DNA of 64,000 nucleotides from contig CP136066.1 of NCBI GenBank assembly GCA_032622095.1, positions 205,552,978 through 205,616,977 on the forward strand, written 5' to 3'. Both the position numbers and the translations under genes were made by a program. Below, one piece after another: positions 36,893-47,759 of the stretch. Every line of letters starts with the position of its first letter. Positions within the stretch are counted from its first letter, which is position 1. This DNA is from Siphonodentalium dalli. Lineage: Eukaryota > Mollusca > Scaphopoda > Gadilida > Siphonodentaliidae. The notes below the pieces were generated by a model. The model had not been told where the DNA came from. It made no database searches and was given only the letters and a program-made list of their open reading frames with translations.

Positions 36893-37066
36893 TATATATA
36901 AGGATTAACTGTCATGTGGACTGTTTTTATGGAGATGTAACGGTGAGGTAAGTGGACATAACTTGTGTAAAACCCGAAGGGTTTTACATACAAGTTATGA
37001 CCACTTACCTCACCGTTACATCTCCATAAAAATAGTCCACATGACAGTTAATCCTTATATTTATAT
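36893..37066. mobile_element. ~174-bp near-perfect hairpin (foldback element)
   Basis: Arms of ~84 bp (TATATAAGGATTAACTGTCA, TGTGGACTGTTTTTATGGAG, ATGTAACGGTGAGGTAAGTG) meet at a 3-bp loop between AAAACCC and GGGTTTT. Only a handful of mismatches. No target duplication is clear. Strong cruciform potential; may be a MITE or a replication-generated palindrome. Confidence 0.8.
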
Positions 37067-37625
37067 ACATTTAGCGAAAAAGCCACTTTTGTAAATTTAT
37101 TTAAATCGAAAAGTGTATCGTGACAAGATCAGCCCAAAATACCCAATAGCACCCTTGGCAAAAGTTAATAGGAACAATTTCTCTTCATATTGAAACCCGA
37201 TGATGTATTAAGTCAGTCCTGCGCGAGTCCAAATGCGCCCAAAACATTACGCGTTCGTCTTTCCAAACCTAATGACGTATCGATGGTGTTATTAGCTTGG
37301 TGTCATGAGGCGTTGCGCATTCACCGAGAAATAACTGCAACTAGCCACGTGGGCGCCGACCAATCAGAATGCTAGATTTAGTGATGACAACACTTAGTGT
37401 GTAAATATATATTATACAGGGGCCCTAGATGATACATGGGGAGAACGACACCCGAAAAGCCATGTGCTTACTGTCGTTCTCCCTTTCTACCAGATATATC
37501 ACATATTACCATATCCATTATATCAATTCCTTGTGTATTCCCTTGTTCAATGTATATTATGTAACTATTATATATTTGGTGGATAAAAAAACAATGCTTA
37601 AACCAACGTCATATTGGTCGACAGA
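37067..37625. other. Unassigned sequence
   Basis: No gene recognised; the plus-strand ORFs at 37190-37375 and 37429-37737 lack motifs, and the second runs into the 53-bp repeat. Confidence 0.4.
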
Positions 37626-39737
37626 GACATTATGTAATCCAGTCCATTACTGCCCACAATGGACATGCATGTTCCGATATCTGAGATTATGTAATCCAGT
37701 CCATTACTGTCCACAATGGACATGTTCTGATCTCTGACATTATGTAATCCAGTCCATTACTGTCCACAATGGACATGCATGATCTGATCTCTGACATTAT
37801 GTAATCCAGTCCATTACTGTCCACAATGGACATGCATTTTCCGATATCTGATATTCAATCAGCGGCATCTTTCTAAAACGAGGATCACTTAACATTCTAT
37901 AATTCCTATGAATAGACCAATAACTGTCTGCTCTTAGATATAACGATAAGTCACTTGTGCTAATTGATGGACATGCCATTTAGCCCCCAAAGCAGCAGTG
38001 TTATATTCTCGTAATCAAGATTTAGCGTGCTGGGAAACACATATATTCGGATCTAATATTCAAACCGAATCTCGAATCGAATGGGACTTGCAGATGAAGA
38101 TAGTCAGTACAAATGTTGAAAGTCAGATACAACCAAATCATGGATGCAGAACGTCATATTTGCCGACACAGAAATTATGTAATCTAGTCCATTACTGTCC
38201 ACAATGGAAATGTTCCGATATCTGAGATTCAATTAGTGGCACCTTTCTAAAACGAGGATCACTTAACATTCTATAATTTATATGAATAGACCAATAAGTG
38301 GGCTGCTCTTAGATATAACGATAAGTCACTTGCGCTAATTGATGGGCATGCCATTTAGCCATCAACACAGTAGTGTTATTTTCTCGAATTTGTTATCAAG
38401 ATTTAGCGTGCTGGGAAACACATATATTCGGATCTAATATTCAAACCGAATCTCGAATCGAATGGGACTTGCAGATGAAGTAAGTCAGTACAAATGTTGA
38501 ACGTCAGTTTTGGCCAACAATGACATTATGTATTCCAGTCCATTACTGTCCACAATGGACATGTTCTGATCTCTGACATTATGTAATCCAGTCCATTACT
38601 GTCCACAATGGACATGTTCTGATCTCAGATTATGTAAAATCCAGTCCATTACTGTCCACAATGGACATGTTCTGATCTCAGATTATGTAAAATCCAGTCC
38701 ATTACTGTCCACAATGGACATGTTCTGATCTCTGACACTATGTAATCCAGTCCATTACTGTCCACAATGGACATGTTCTAATCTCTGACATTATGTAATC
38801 CAGTCCATTACTGTCCACAATGGACATGTTCTGATCTCTGACACTATGTAATCCAGTCCATCACTGTCCACAATGGACATGTTCTGATCTCTGACACTAT
38901 GTAATCCAGTCCATTACTGTCCACAATGGACATGTTCTAATCTCTGACATTATGTAATCCAGTCCATTACTGTCCACAATGGACATGTTCTGATCTCTGA
39001 CACTATGTAATCCAGTCCATCACTGTCCACAATGGACATGTTCTGATCTCTGACACTATGTAATCCATTCCATTACTGTCCACAATGGACATGTTCTGAT
39101 CTCTGACATTATGTAATCCAGTCCATTACTGTCCACAATGGACATGTTCTGATCTCTGACACTATGTAATCCAGTCCATCACTGTCCACAATGGACATGT
39201 TCTAATCTCCGACATTATGTAATCCAGTCCATTACTGTCCACAATGGAAATGTTCAGATATCTGAGATTCAATTAGTGGTATCTTTCTAAAACGAGGCTC
39301 ACCCAGCATTATATTATTTCCATGAATATACCAAATTCATATTACCAATAAGTTGGTGTTCTTTGGTATAGCGACAAGTCTCTTGTGTTAACTGATGGAC
39401 ATCCCGTTTGCCCCTCAAAATTTCTATCAATATGTAGGGTCATGGTAACCACACATTCGAATCAAATGGGAGTTGTGGATGAAGTAAGACGGTAAAACTG
39501 TTGAAAATCAGGTACAATCTTAACACCGACAGAACCAATTTATACGACAAATAGGTCTTGGGGGTATGATTGCAAAATTTATAAAAGAAATATCCATTTG
39601 GAAATTGCCATCATACATCCGAAATTATCTACTACAAAACTATGATATAGATGTCAGTCAGTTCTTAATATGCTGCGGCAGCTTGGTCACGTGTCCACAA
39701 GAAGGAGGCATTTTGGAGATGAACCTTTCCATAGATT

Positions 39738-39979
39738 CAAGCCTTGAAATAGGGTGTCTGTCATTTGCAGAATGAGGTCCCCAGAGGGTGAATTTAGTGA
39801 TGCTACCCCGCATAGCGGGCTAGCATCACCAAATTCACCCTCTGGGGACCTCATTCTGCTTACACCTCAGCAGAATGAGGTTCACAGAGGGTGAATTTGG
39901 TGATGCTACCCCGCTATCACTAAATTCACCATCTGGGGACCTCATTCTGCAAATGACAGACACCCTATTTCAAGGCTTG
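39738..39979. mobile_element. hAT-like foldback MITE (CAAGCCTTG termini), copy B
   Basis: CAAGCCTTGAAATAGGGTGT..CCCTATTTCAAGGCTTG, flanked by the perfect 8-bp duplication CATAGATT (39730-39737 and 39980-39987). Same double-hairpin plan as 14223-14476. The right inner hairpin has a short deletion at its tip (GCTACCCCGCTATCACT). Confidence 0.9.
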
Positions 39980-39987
39980 CATAGATT

Positions 39988-40198
39988 CGATCTCATTATT
40001 TTCAAAATTAAAAACGTTAAAAATAATAGTGCAATGGTATAAATGCGAATTATATTGTTCAAGTCGAACTTACTCACTCATTGAGTGGAAGATATATCTT
40101 TCAACCCAATATTATACACTTGGTGTCCATTTTCATTCTCTGTTGTTTTCATTTAAGACAGGTTGGGCATTTCTTATTCAGTACATCATATAGGGCCA
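39988..40198. other. Unassigned spacer
   Basis: No feature recognised. Confidence 0.4.
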
Positions 40199-40582
40199 GA
40201 AACCTACATCACTAAGGTAACCTCTAAATCGTTGCTTCAGACGTCCAGGAACTTACATCACTAATGTAATCTATATACCGTCGCTTCAGACTTCCAGGAA
40301 CATGCGTCACAAATGTAATCTCTAAACCGTCTCTTTAGACGCCCAGGACAAACGTCATTATGAAATCTCTAAATCGCCGCGTCAGACGTCCAGGAACATA
40401 TGTCACTAATGTAATCTCTAAACCGTCGCTTCAGCCATTTAGGGACTTGAACCTACGTCACTATTATAATATCTAAACCGTCGCTCCACGAACATACGTC
40501 ACTGATGTCATCTCTAAACCGTCGCTTCAGACGTACAGAAACATGCGTCACTAATGTAATTTCTAAACCATCGCTTCAGAGG
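40199..40582 (+). repeat. Degenerate ~49-bp tandem repeat, about 8 copies
   Basis: Unit: GAACATACGTCACTAATGTA, ATCTCTAAACCGTCGCTTCA, GACGTCCAG. Units vary in length and carry many substitutions, so this is an older array than the 46- and 53-bp satellites. A MITE is inserted at its right edge (40603). Confidence 0.9.
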
Positions 40583-40602
40583 TTCGGATAGCTGCTCTGT
40601 GG

Positions 40603-41043
40603 GAGGGTATCACCCCTCCCCCTGAATCCTGAATACCAGTTAATTTGGGGGGGGGGGGGTGAATCCTGAATACCAGTTAATTTTGGGGGTGAATCCTGAA
40701 TACATGTTAAGAAATAATATGCGATAAATGACATACAAATTGACTGTTTTAATATCAGACAGATAGAAGCAGAAGTTACATAGACACATTATGATGCCGG
40801 TCGCGTTGTGAGGCCATTATGATACGATTAATGATACTTGGTGGTCGAATATGCCCAAGAAGCTATTCTACCCACTCATTCATAGACATAACTAGCACAA
40901 AATATTACTTTGCACCATCAAAACCTGCGTCCAAGATGTTTTGCTTGAACCCGAATACCAGTTAATTCGGGGGTATGAATCCCGCGTACGGCTTCAAAAC
41001 ACCCTGAATCCCGCGTACCGAAAGGGGGGGGGGTGATACCCTC
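40603..41043. mobile_element. MITE with GAGGGTATCACC termini and 6-bp duplication, copy 2
   Basis: GAGGGTATCACCCC..GGTGATACCCTC flanked by CTGTGG on both sides (40597-40602 and 41044-41049). Same orientation and same interior as 12539-12987 (GTCCAAGATGTTTTGCTTGA, CCGAATACCAGTTAATT), plus a third TGAATCCTGAATAC unit near the left end. Non-coding. Confidence 0.92.
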
Positions 41044-41252
41044 CTGTGGAACCCATGAGCTAGATAATCGATGCAGGATTTATTGTACTTACGAGTGAAC
41101 ACGTTGAACAGCGTTTGGTGTTCAACATCGGGGCACTATCTATACCTGTTTCCTTGTAAATTTCAGTTATAAATATGAGTTTTTAACGATTACTGATTGT
41201 GAATTTCAATAGCTCATGAACTAGATGATCCCGTCAGACGAACGTTTATAAA
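41044..41252. other. Unassigned spacer
   Basis: No feature recognised between the two MITEs. Confidence 0.4.
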
Positions 41253-41697
41253 TGTGACCCGCCATATCAAATCCAGTCGGAAGTCGGGATTTTTTTACCC
41301 TTTGCCAATGCATTATCTTATATATGTCGCCTCGCATATATAAGAGAATGCATTGGCCTAACAATTTGTTATCATGTTTTTTTAAATAAATGTTTCTTAC
41401 AATGTTTAGGACATAAAATAAAAAACATCCATTACCCTGCAGGGAGCCCCCACGCATATATAGAAGCATATAGAAGAGTGTCGTCTGCACATGTTTGTCT
41501 GGGGCTCTGTATGGGTGAAATTATAAAATTGTTAAAGAATACAAGAACAAATTATTAAAATTGTAAAAAATTGTTAGGCAAATGCATTCACTTGTATACG
41601 CGAGGCGACCTATGGTCGACTCGCATATATAAGAGAATGCATTTGCACAGGGTAAAAAAATCCCGACTTCCGACTGGATTTGATTTGGCGGGTCACA
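41253..41697. mobile_element. TGTGACCCGCC MITE, copy 1, with palindrome module
   Basis: Long inverted ends TGTGACCCGCCATATCAAAT, CCAGTCGGAAGTCGGGATTT are mirrored on the right. The inner module carries two palindromes (41304-41357, shortened, and 41578-41646, with several substitutions). The flanking dinucleotide here is AA on both sides rather than TA. Interior word CTGCAGGGAGCCCC facing GGGGCTCTGT. The most diverged of the three copies (others 45616-46076 and 51233-51694). Confidence 0.85.
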
Positions 41698-41949
41698 AAT
41701 GTTTTAAGCAAAATTTAAATGAAAACCTCTTTGGGTTAGAGACTTTATTGGTGACGTAGGTTCCTCGCCATGTATTTATTGGAGCTATAAGTTCTCTCCA
41801 CGTGACCCAGATTTAATGCCCTCACTCATCAATGATACAATCGCAGTAGTCGTGTGTTGTGAATATGTGCGGTACCTCGTGTTTTGTGGTTTGATGATGA
41901 ACCCCAGGGGCTCCTACAACATAACCATGGCTATTGATTTAGCTAGATT
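41698..41949. other. Unassigned; start of a duplicated motif
   Basis: No gene. Near 41909-41940 the phrase GGGGCTCCTACAACATAACC then ATGGCTATTGATTTAG appears. It recurs twice at 43003-43070, so parts of this region have been duplicated locally. Confidence 0.45.
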
Positions 41950-42359
41950 CACATATTGGAAAATTTACCTAGCGAATATCAGTCAATTCGCGGAATTGCA
42001 TGTTTTTGAGTTATAACTTTTGGCTAATCGTATTTTTAGGAAACACTTATGATGAAAAGAGAAACATTTTCATTGCGTTACTTGCGATTAACATAAACCT
42101 CCTTATATTGGTCCCGAGTTAAATGTTTCACTAAAAAGTGCTTTGAGATGTAAATTTACATTATTACAATGTTACACCCACCACAATGTATAATGTTCTA
42201 AAGGCAGCAACTAGTAACAACAGTTCCTGTCCACTAGTCTATGTGACACATCATTATTATTTTATATCTTTACACCAACAAATCCTCGTGAAAATAGGTT
42301 CATATTGGGCCAACATATTCACATAAGGTTCATATTTTGTATCAACCCATATACCCTGT
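41950..42359 (+). repeat. Dispersed repeat shared with 33195-33600, copy 2
   Basis: Same ordered words as copy 1 (AATTCGCGGAATTGCA, TTTTGGCTAATCGTATTTTT, AAAGGCAGCAACTAGTAACA, AAATAGGTTCATATTGG). It is then interrupted at 42360 by the palindrome-bearing composite. Continuation words (TTATTTGATTCTGGAATAAG) reappear near 42928 and, in reduced form, near 46085. Confidence 0.68.
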
Positions 42360-43740
42360 GCCAATGCATTCTCTTATATATGCGAGTCGACCATATGTCG
42401 CCTCGCATATATAAGAGAATGCATTGGCCTAACACTTTTTCATCATTTGTTATTATTTTTTACAATTTTTTAAACTTGGTGATAGTTTTGAGTTATAACA
42501 TGCCCCTAAGGTTTTAACCAGTTTGTTTTTAAATTCGCTATAGCATGCTTAAGCATACCCAAATTAAAAAAAAAAACTTGGTGATAGTTTTGAGTTATAA
42601 CATGCCCCTAAGGTTTTAACCAGTTTGTTTTTAAATCAATTTTAAATATAAGCCAGACCCCCGCTACGACGGCTTCCACGCAGTACGGACTGCTCGAATA
42701 ATATAAATAATTTTTATAATTTTTATAAGTTTTAAGCATGCTATAGCGAATTTAAAAACAAACTGGTTAAAACCTTAGGGGCATGTTATAACTCAAACTT
42801 ATAATCACTCATTATATATTCACTCATACCCCTTCATTGACACAATTAGCGCCCGTAATAATCAGTGCGAATAACATTACGATTCACACGAACGTTTCCA
42901 AGGTTTACCAAGTAATATATATTGGACTTATTTGATTCTGGAATAAGCCCCTATAGTTGACTTATACCCGTTATTTCGTTTTATGACGCGGGCATCCCAT
43001 GGGCTCCTACAACATAACCATGGCGGGCATCCCATGGGCTCCTACAACATAACCATGGCTATTGATTTAGAGCCAGGTTGCATAACTTATCTCGGGATTA
43101 TAACAGTCCGTACTGCGTGGAATCTGTCAGCGAGGGGTCTGGCTTATATAAGCTGCTATCATCTGGGGAATCAACCAGGAAATCTGGGACCCGAATAGCA
43201 GTTTTACACGGAGCCAATTTGTCAGAGAAGAAAAACAGACAGCACATGTACTCGTTCAATCAAATTTTCCGAAATCAAATCACTATCGGATACATGTTAA
43301 TCCTCAAAAGTCGACATCAATGAGTTATAATCAGTCACACCCCTTCATTGACACAATTAGCGCCCGTAATAACCAGTGCGAATCACATTACGATTCACAC
43401 GAACGTTTCCAAGGTTTACCAAGTAATAATTGCAGTATCCACTGCATAAAAACGACATATTTTGGCATAACAATCTTTTATCATTTAAAAAAAAAAATTC
43501 TTACATTATTTAACAATTTTTATAATTTTTATAATTTTTTTCTTACATTCTATAACAATTATTATTATTTTTTCTTATATTCTTATTTTTTACATTCTTA
43601 TTTCTTACATTCTGTATTTTATCATGATTTTCTCCATTTTGCCTTGCAATTTTTAACAATAATAAAAAATAATATATACTTTGTTAGGCCAATGCATTCT
43701 CTTATATGTGCGAGGCGACAATATAAGAGAATGCATTGGC
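42360..43740. mobile_element. Nested composite bounded by two outward-facing palindromes
   Basis: The left palindrome at 42360-42428 has outer edge CCCTGTGCC; the right one at 43688-43740 is shortened and has outer edge GGCACA. Their inner sides (GGCCTAACA / TGTTAGGCC) face each other, as in the MITE modules, but here 1.26 kb lies between. Inside are: an inverted pair CTTGGTGATAGTTTTGAGTT at 42474-42552 and its mirror at 42730-42802, with an extra direct copy at 42572; an inverted pair CCACGCAGTACGGACTG (42676) / CAGTCCGTACTGCGTGG (43104); and a direct pair starting CCCCTTCATTGACACAATTA at 42829 and 43341. No autonomous ORF is seen. Confidence 0.6.
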
Positions 43741-43957
43741 ACATTGTTTTCGATACCGGGAATAATTCAAAAAGGAATATTATTAGGTGTATTTTGGAGC
43801 GCAAACCGCAACTTTGCTTTATGCTTAACAAGGATGGGGTCGGTCATGGCTTTATGCTATATATATGTCCAGATTTTGTAACCCTTTTTAAACAAGGATG
43901 GGTGAAATATTTTCTATGTGACAAAAAACATGTCGGATTTTTTAAACGACTTCCTAA
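43741..43957. other. Unassigned spacer
   Basis: Includes GCTTTATGCTTAACAAGGAT, a phrase that recurs as GCTTTATGCTTAACAGGGGT at 45429. That suggests a small duplicated segment. No gene recognised. Confidence 0.4.
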
Positions 43958-45303
43958 CCCTTGGAACAAACGTCGCACTACCGACGAATCGAATTCAATT
44001 ATTTGAATTAGATTCGTCGGTAGTGCGACGTTTGTTGCAAATAAATGCGAGTAGACGCACTACCGACGAAGAATGCGTGTGGTCAACACGAATTTAATTG
44101 CTGATGCGTCTGAGATCCGTGTTTGAAACAAACGTCGCATCACCGTCGACTCGAATTTAAATCGGAGACATGCAAACGAGCTACATAATGATATGCTAAT
44201 GAGGGGATTCCAATGCAAACTGGAAAACACCAACGAGCATGACGTAATTTGGTGGTATTTGAATTCGAGTCGACGATAGTGCGACGTTTGTTTCAAATTA
44301 AATGCGAGTAGACGCACTGAATAAATATTTATTTCGTTTGGATATACACGCTATACGGAATGTGCATGGACGTGTGCAAATTTCACATCAACGATGGGTT
44401 GAAATTGTTCTTGTAATTTGATTTTCTCCAACAATGAATTATTGGAATTTGTTGTTTTTAGACCAACGTTTCCAACATTTGACTGAAATGGTCATCAGTC
44501 GGGAAGTCTGTGTCCTGGTCCCTCATGACCCCCGTGGCCAACCAAAAAAAAAAACTACTAATTATTTTCCTATGGTTTTGTTAATAATTATGAACTTAAA
44601 TGGTCATCAGTTGGAAATGTTCCAACCTTCGTGGGGGTGTCAAGTTGTAAATTTTCAACACTTGGAAAGCTTGAGGCCAGTCTAATGCTATGGATATTTG
44701 GTTGCGGTTTTCATGTTCAAAGTTTTTCTCCCGCTGTGCCCAACTATGATCTAATTTTCAGGTTCAGATCTCTGATTTGTCTTCTACTGGCAGAACCATG
44801 GCCCGCCCAGTGCATGATCACAAGTTTACTGATCCATTCAGTCAGGTATGTGAAAGAACAGCCAAGCGGGTTGCAAATTGAATTACGCAAATATGTTACC
44901 CCCCCCCCCCACGGAGACTCTCTAGCCATACGTTGAATTGCTATTGAATTGTTAAAAAGGTACAAGTACATGTCCGACCTAAAATATGTATAAAATACCT
45001 ACGAAATAGCTATATATAAAACCAATAATTTCCACTCCTCAGAAAAGTAACATTAATTTCGTCGCTTGGAAGTCAAAAGCCACATGTTCTCACTAATTTT
45101 TACGTTTTAGAATTGATATAAAACTTCCTATTTTAGCCGTTTTGACCAAAACCCTTATGAACGCTTTATGCCATTTTAAGAAATTATTTAGATTCGTCTT
45201 GAATTAAATGCGACGTTTGTTCCAACAAACGAATTATGAATTAAACTCGAGTCTAATTCTAATTGAATTCGATTCGTCGGTAGTGCGACGTTTGTTCCAA
45301 GGG
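43958..45303. mobile_element. ~1.35-kb element with 43-bp perfect terminal repeats and TAA duplication
   Basis: CCCTTGGAACAAACGTCGCA..TCGAATTCAATT (43958-44000) is mirrored perfectly at 45261-45303. TAA flanks both sides (43955-43957 and 45304-45306), as in PIF/Harbinger elements. Near the left end is a second mirror arm (~44004-44042), making a compact hairpin with the terminal repeat. A related nested foldback lies at 44122-44297 (TTTGAAACAAACGTCGCA on both sides). The interior 44440-44820 is a relative of 33795-34560. No transposase; non-autonomous, with captured or inserted sequence. Confidence 0.68.
44440..44820 (+). repeat. Dispersed repeat, copy 2 (relative of 33795-34560)
   Basis: Shares AATGGTCATCAGT, GTGTCCTGGTCCCTC, CCCGTGGCCAA and ATGGTCATCAGTTGGAAATG with the other copy. 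It carries an A-run where the other copy has its MITE neighbourhood. Lies inside the TAA-flanked element. Confidence 0.55.
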
Positions 45304-45306
45304 TAA

Positions 45307-45615
45307 TGTAACTCCAAATGCCAAAACAAAAATAGGACGCATTTGTAACCAGGTTACTGGTCGGAGCTAACACACGAGTCGACTTGTAAAAAAACCACGA
45401 CGTATTTGTAACCAAAATCTGCTATATATGCTTTATGCTTAACAGGGGTGTGGTCGGTCATGGTACATTCATGATTAGTATCTGCCAGCGCTGACATGCG
45501 GCCACATTCTTTGAAGCCAATCATTGTTATCTCTTTGTCCATGTTTCTCTCCGATGCCTTCGATCAGGACTAACTGGGGAAATATACAACATATCGTCGC
45601 TCAAATACGCATATA
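45307..45615. other. Unassigned spacer
   Basis: No gene recognised. It contains the second copy of the CTTTATGCTTAACA phrase (45429). Confidence 0.4.
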
Positions 45616-46076
45616 TGTGACCCGCCATATCAAATCCAGTCGGAAGTCGGGATTTTTTTTTACCCTGTGCCAATGCATTCTCTTATATATGCGAGTCGAC
45701 CATAGGTCGCCTCGCATATATAAGAGAATGCATTGGCCGAACAATTTTTTATCATTTTTTTAAAATAAATGTTTCTGACAATTTTTAGGACATAAAATAA
45801 AAAACATCCATTACCCTGCAGGGAGCCCCACGCATATATAGAAGCATATAGAAGAGTGTTGTCTGCTCATGTTTGCCTGGGGCTCTGTATGGGTGAAATT
45901 ATAAAATTGTTAAAGAATACAAGAAAAAATTATTAAGATTGTAAAAAATTGTTAGGCCAATGCATTCTCTTATATATGCGAGGCGACCTATGGTCGACTC
46001 GCGTATATAAGAGAATGCATTGGCACAGGGTAAACAAAATCCCGACTTACGACTGGATTTGATATGGCGGGTCACA
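45616..46076. mobile_element. TGTGACCCGCC MITE, copy 2, with two full palindromes
   Basis: Inverted ends TGTGACCCGCCATATCAAAT..ATTTGATATGGCGGGTCACA. Flank TATA on both sides (compatible with a TA duplication). Palindromes at 45669-45737 and 45956-46024. The TACCCTGTGCC/GGCACAGGGTA transition to the module is intact. TA target use suggests a Tc1/mariner-type helper. Confidence 0.9.
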
Positions 46077-46387
46077 TATAATGTGATTATTTGATTCTGA
46101 AAAAAAAACCCAGATAAAGGAGTCATGTCCGTTATTTCGTTTTATAGCGCGGGACACAGTGAAACCATGTGTTAAAGAGCGTACACCTGAAAAGTCGTGA
46201 GGTGGCTTATTTGTATCATTGTCCGCACATAATCTGCATGAAATCGCCTTATTCTCAGCAGATTATCTACCTAAAACAATTTATATTATAAGCAGATAAT
46301 GTGCGGGCGGAGTTTTGTGAGAACAGGCTGAAATAAACATAGCTGTCTTGTTTCTCCACGACAGGCTGTTGCTATATAGTCAACACG
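46077..46387. other. Unassigned; tail of a dispersed repeat
   Basis: Starts with words of the 41950/42920 dispersed repeat (TTATTTGATTCTG, CCGTTATTTCGTTTTA). An inverted pair GTCCGCACATAATCTGC / GCAGATAATGTGCGGGC lies at 46219 and 46292. No gene. Confidence 0.5.
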
Positions 46388-46865
46388 GTTTGAAATAGTG
46401 TGTATGTCATTTGCAAAAGGAGCTCCCCATATGGTCACCAGAGGGTTAATTTGGTGACGCTATCCCCCACAGAAGGCTAGCATAACTAAATTCACACTCT
46501 GTGGACCCATTCTGCTCAGAACTAATTTTTCTGGGAAGTATCTATTGTCTCAAAATAACATTGTTTTTAGTAACTTCTGTTCAATTTCTATTTCCCCTAA
46601 TTTGCAGAAGATAAAATGCATAATCGAGGTAATTAACGGATGATCACCACCAACATCAACTGGGAAACTTCAATCTGACCCTAGGTCTCCCATAGCAGTT
46701 GATACCTAAGCAGAATGAGGTTACCAGAGGGTAAATTTGGTTTGTTTGAACACATTTTATTTGAACCCACTTTACATAATACATTTTATACATTGACAAA
46801 ATTGGTGACGGTAGCCCGCCTGGAGATCTCATTCTACAAATGACAGACACACTATCAAGACTCGG
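46388..46865. mobile_element. hAT-like MITE, long-loop subfamily, degraded copy
   Basis: TTTGAAATAGTGTGTATGTC..GACAGACACACTATCAAG ends, with the internal hairpin words CCAGAGGGTTAATTTGGTGA and CTAAATTCACACTCTGTGGA. It has a ~150-bp loop (TCTGGGAAGTATCTATTGTC..) absent from the short copies. An insertion of ~65 bp (TTTGTTTGAACACATTTTAT..) interrupts the right inner hairpin near 46740. Terminal bases are lost. Confidence 0.7.
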
Positions 46866-47120
46866 TTGCCAATCTACCGGTCACGGCGAACGTAGGTATA
46901 TAACACGATCGGTCTCAAATCAGATTGGATATCTTTTGTCATATCTCCCTAGTACCGAAAGTGTGCAGTGACGTAATTGTGTCCTTATCAGTAACGTAAT
47001 TGTGCACTACTCGGTGCAGCTAATCTGCCCTGAAACGTGTTGTTCCTGGATGGAATGCATCCGGCCTCAGAAGCGATTCGGTAATTGAATCCCAGAAGAG
47101 CAGGTTTATTAATTTCATTT
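46866..47120. other. Unassigned spacer
   Basis: No gene recognised. Short repeat of CAGTGACGTAATTGTG / CAGTAACGTAATTGTG near 46966 and 46990. Confidence 0.4.
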
Positions 47121-47576
47121 GCAGTCAAGCCCGCAAATAGTGTGTCTGCCATTTGCAGAGTGAGCTCCCAAGAGGGTGAATTTAGTAATGCTATCCCGCA
47201 CAACGGGCTAGCATCACCAAATTCACCCTCTGGGAACCTCATTCTGCTTAGGCATCATATTCTGGGAAGTATCTATATTCTCAAATTAACATTGTTTTAG
47301 TTACTTTTTCCCTTCTTGGAAGTTTTTATATCCTCTAATTTGCAGAATATAAGCTGCATAATCGAGGTGACTAATAGGTGAACATCACCAACTTCAACTG
47401 GGGAACTTCAATCTTATCCTAGCTCTCCCATACCACAGTTGAGGCCTAAGCCGAATGAGGTTCCCAGAGGGTGAATTTGGTGATGCTAGCCCTCCTTGTC
47501 TGATATCGTCAGTAAATTCACCCTCTGGGGATCTCATTATGCAAATGACAGACACACTATTTGCAGGCTTGACTGC
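47121..47576. mobile_element. hAT-like MITE, long-loop subfamily, best copy
   Basis: Inverted ends GCAGTCAAGCCCGCAAATAG..CTATTTGCAGGCTTGACTGC, then ~60-bp hairpins on each side (GAGGGTGAATTTAGTAATGC..CAAATTCACCCTC) and a ~170-bp loop containing TCTGGGAAGTATCTATATTC. No clear 8-bp duplication is seen beyond the terminal repeats, unlike the short-loop copies. Related to 14223-14476 and 39738-39979 through the hairpin arms. Confidence 0.75.
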
Positions 47577-47759
47577 GGTTGAAATTGGCATCCATAAGAT
47601 CCGATTTGTATCGCTCCAATCTGTGGATCGCTTTATTTGCAATATCGTTATTGTATTACATTATCCGATCGAGAAAATCCCGCTGTAGAGCATGGACCCG
47701 ACGATGACAGTAATTTATATTATAGTTAGGTTACTGCATGTACAGAGTACTATTTGTCA
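47577..47759. other. Unassigned spacer
   Basis: No feature recognised. Confidence 0.4.

Larger units (their letters stand above)
35720..39505 (+). repeat. Higher-order array: ~290-bp units alternating with 53-bp repeat blocks
   Basis: The 53-bp repeat (CATTATGTAATCCAGTCCAT, TACTGTCCACAATGGACATG, TTCTGATCTCTGA) occurs once in degenerate form near 35750, about four times at 37626-37852, once near 38175 and about thirteen times at 38523-39250. Each block is followed by a longer unit (GAGATTCAATTAGTGGCACC, GATATAACGATAAGTCACTT, TGCTGGGAAACACATATATT) at ~35800-36580 (split by a MITE), 37845-38135, 38222-38520 and 39260-39505. Blocks start after a variant of AACGTCAGATTGGC..GACA. The alternation suggests tandem copies of one element with a variable repeat core, reminiscent of bivalve elements with tandem cores. 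No coding sequence. Confidence 0.88.

Noticed and set aside
43320-44006. 228-residue plus-strand ORF
   Set aside because: It crosses a T-rich tract, a palindrome and a transposon terminus; the composition is Phe/Tyr/Leu from T-runs and there is no domain.
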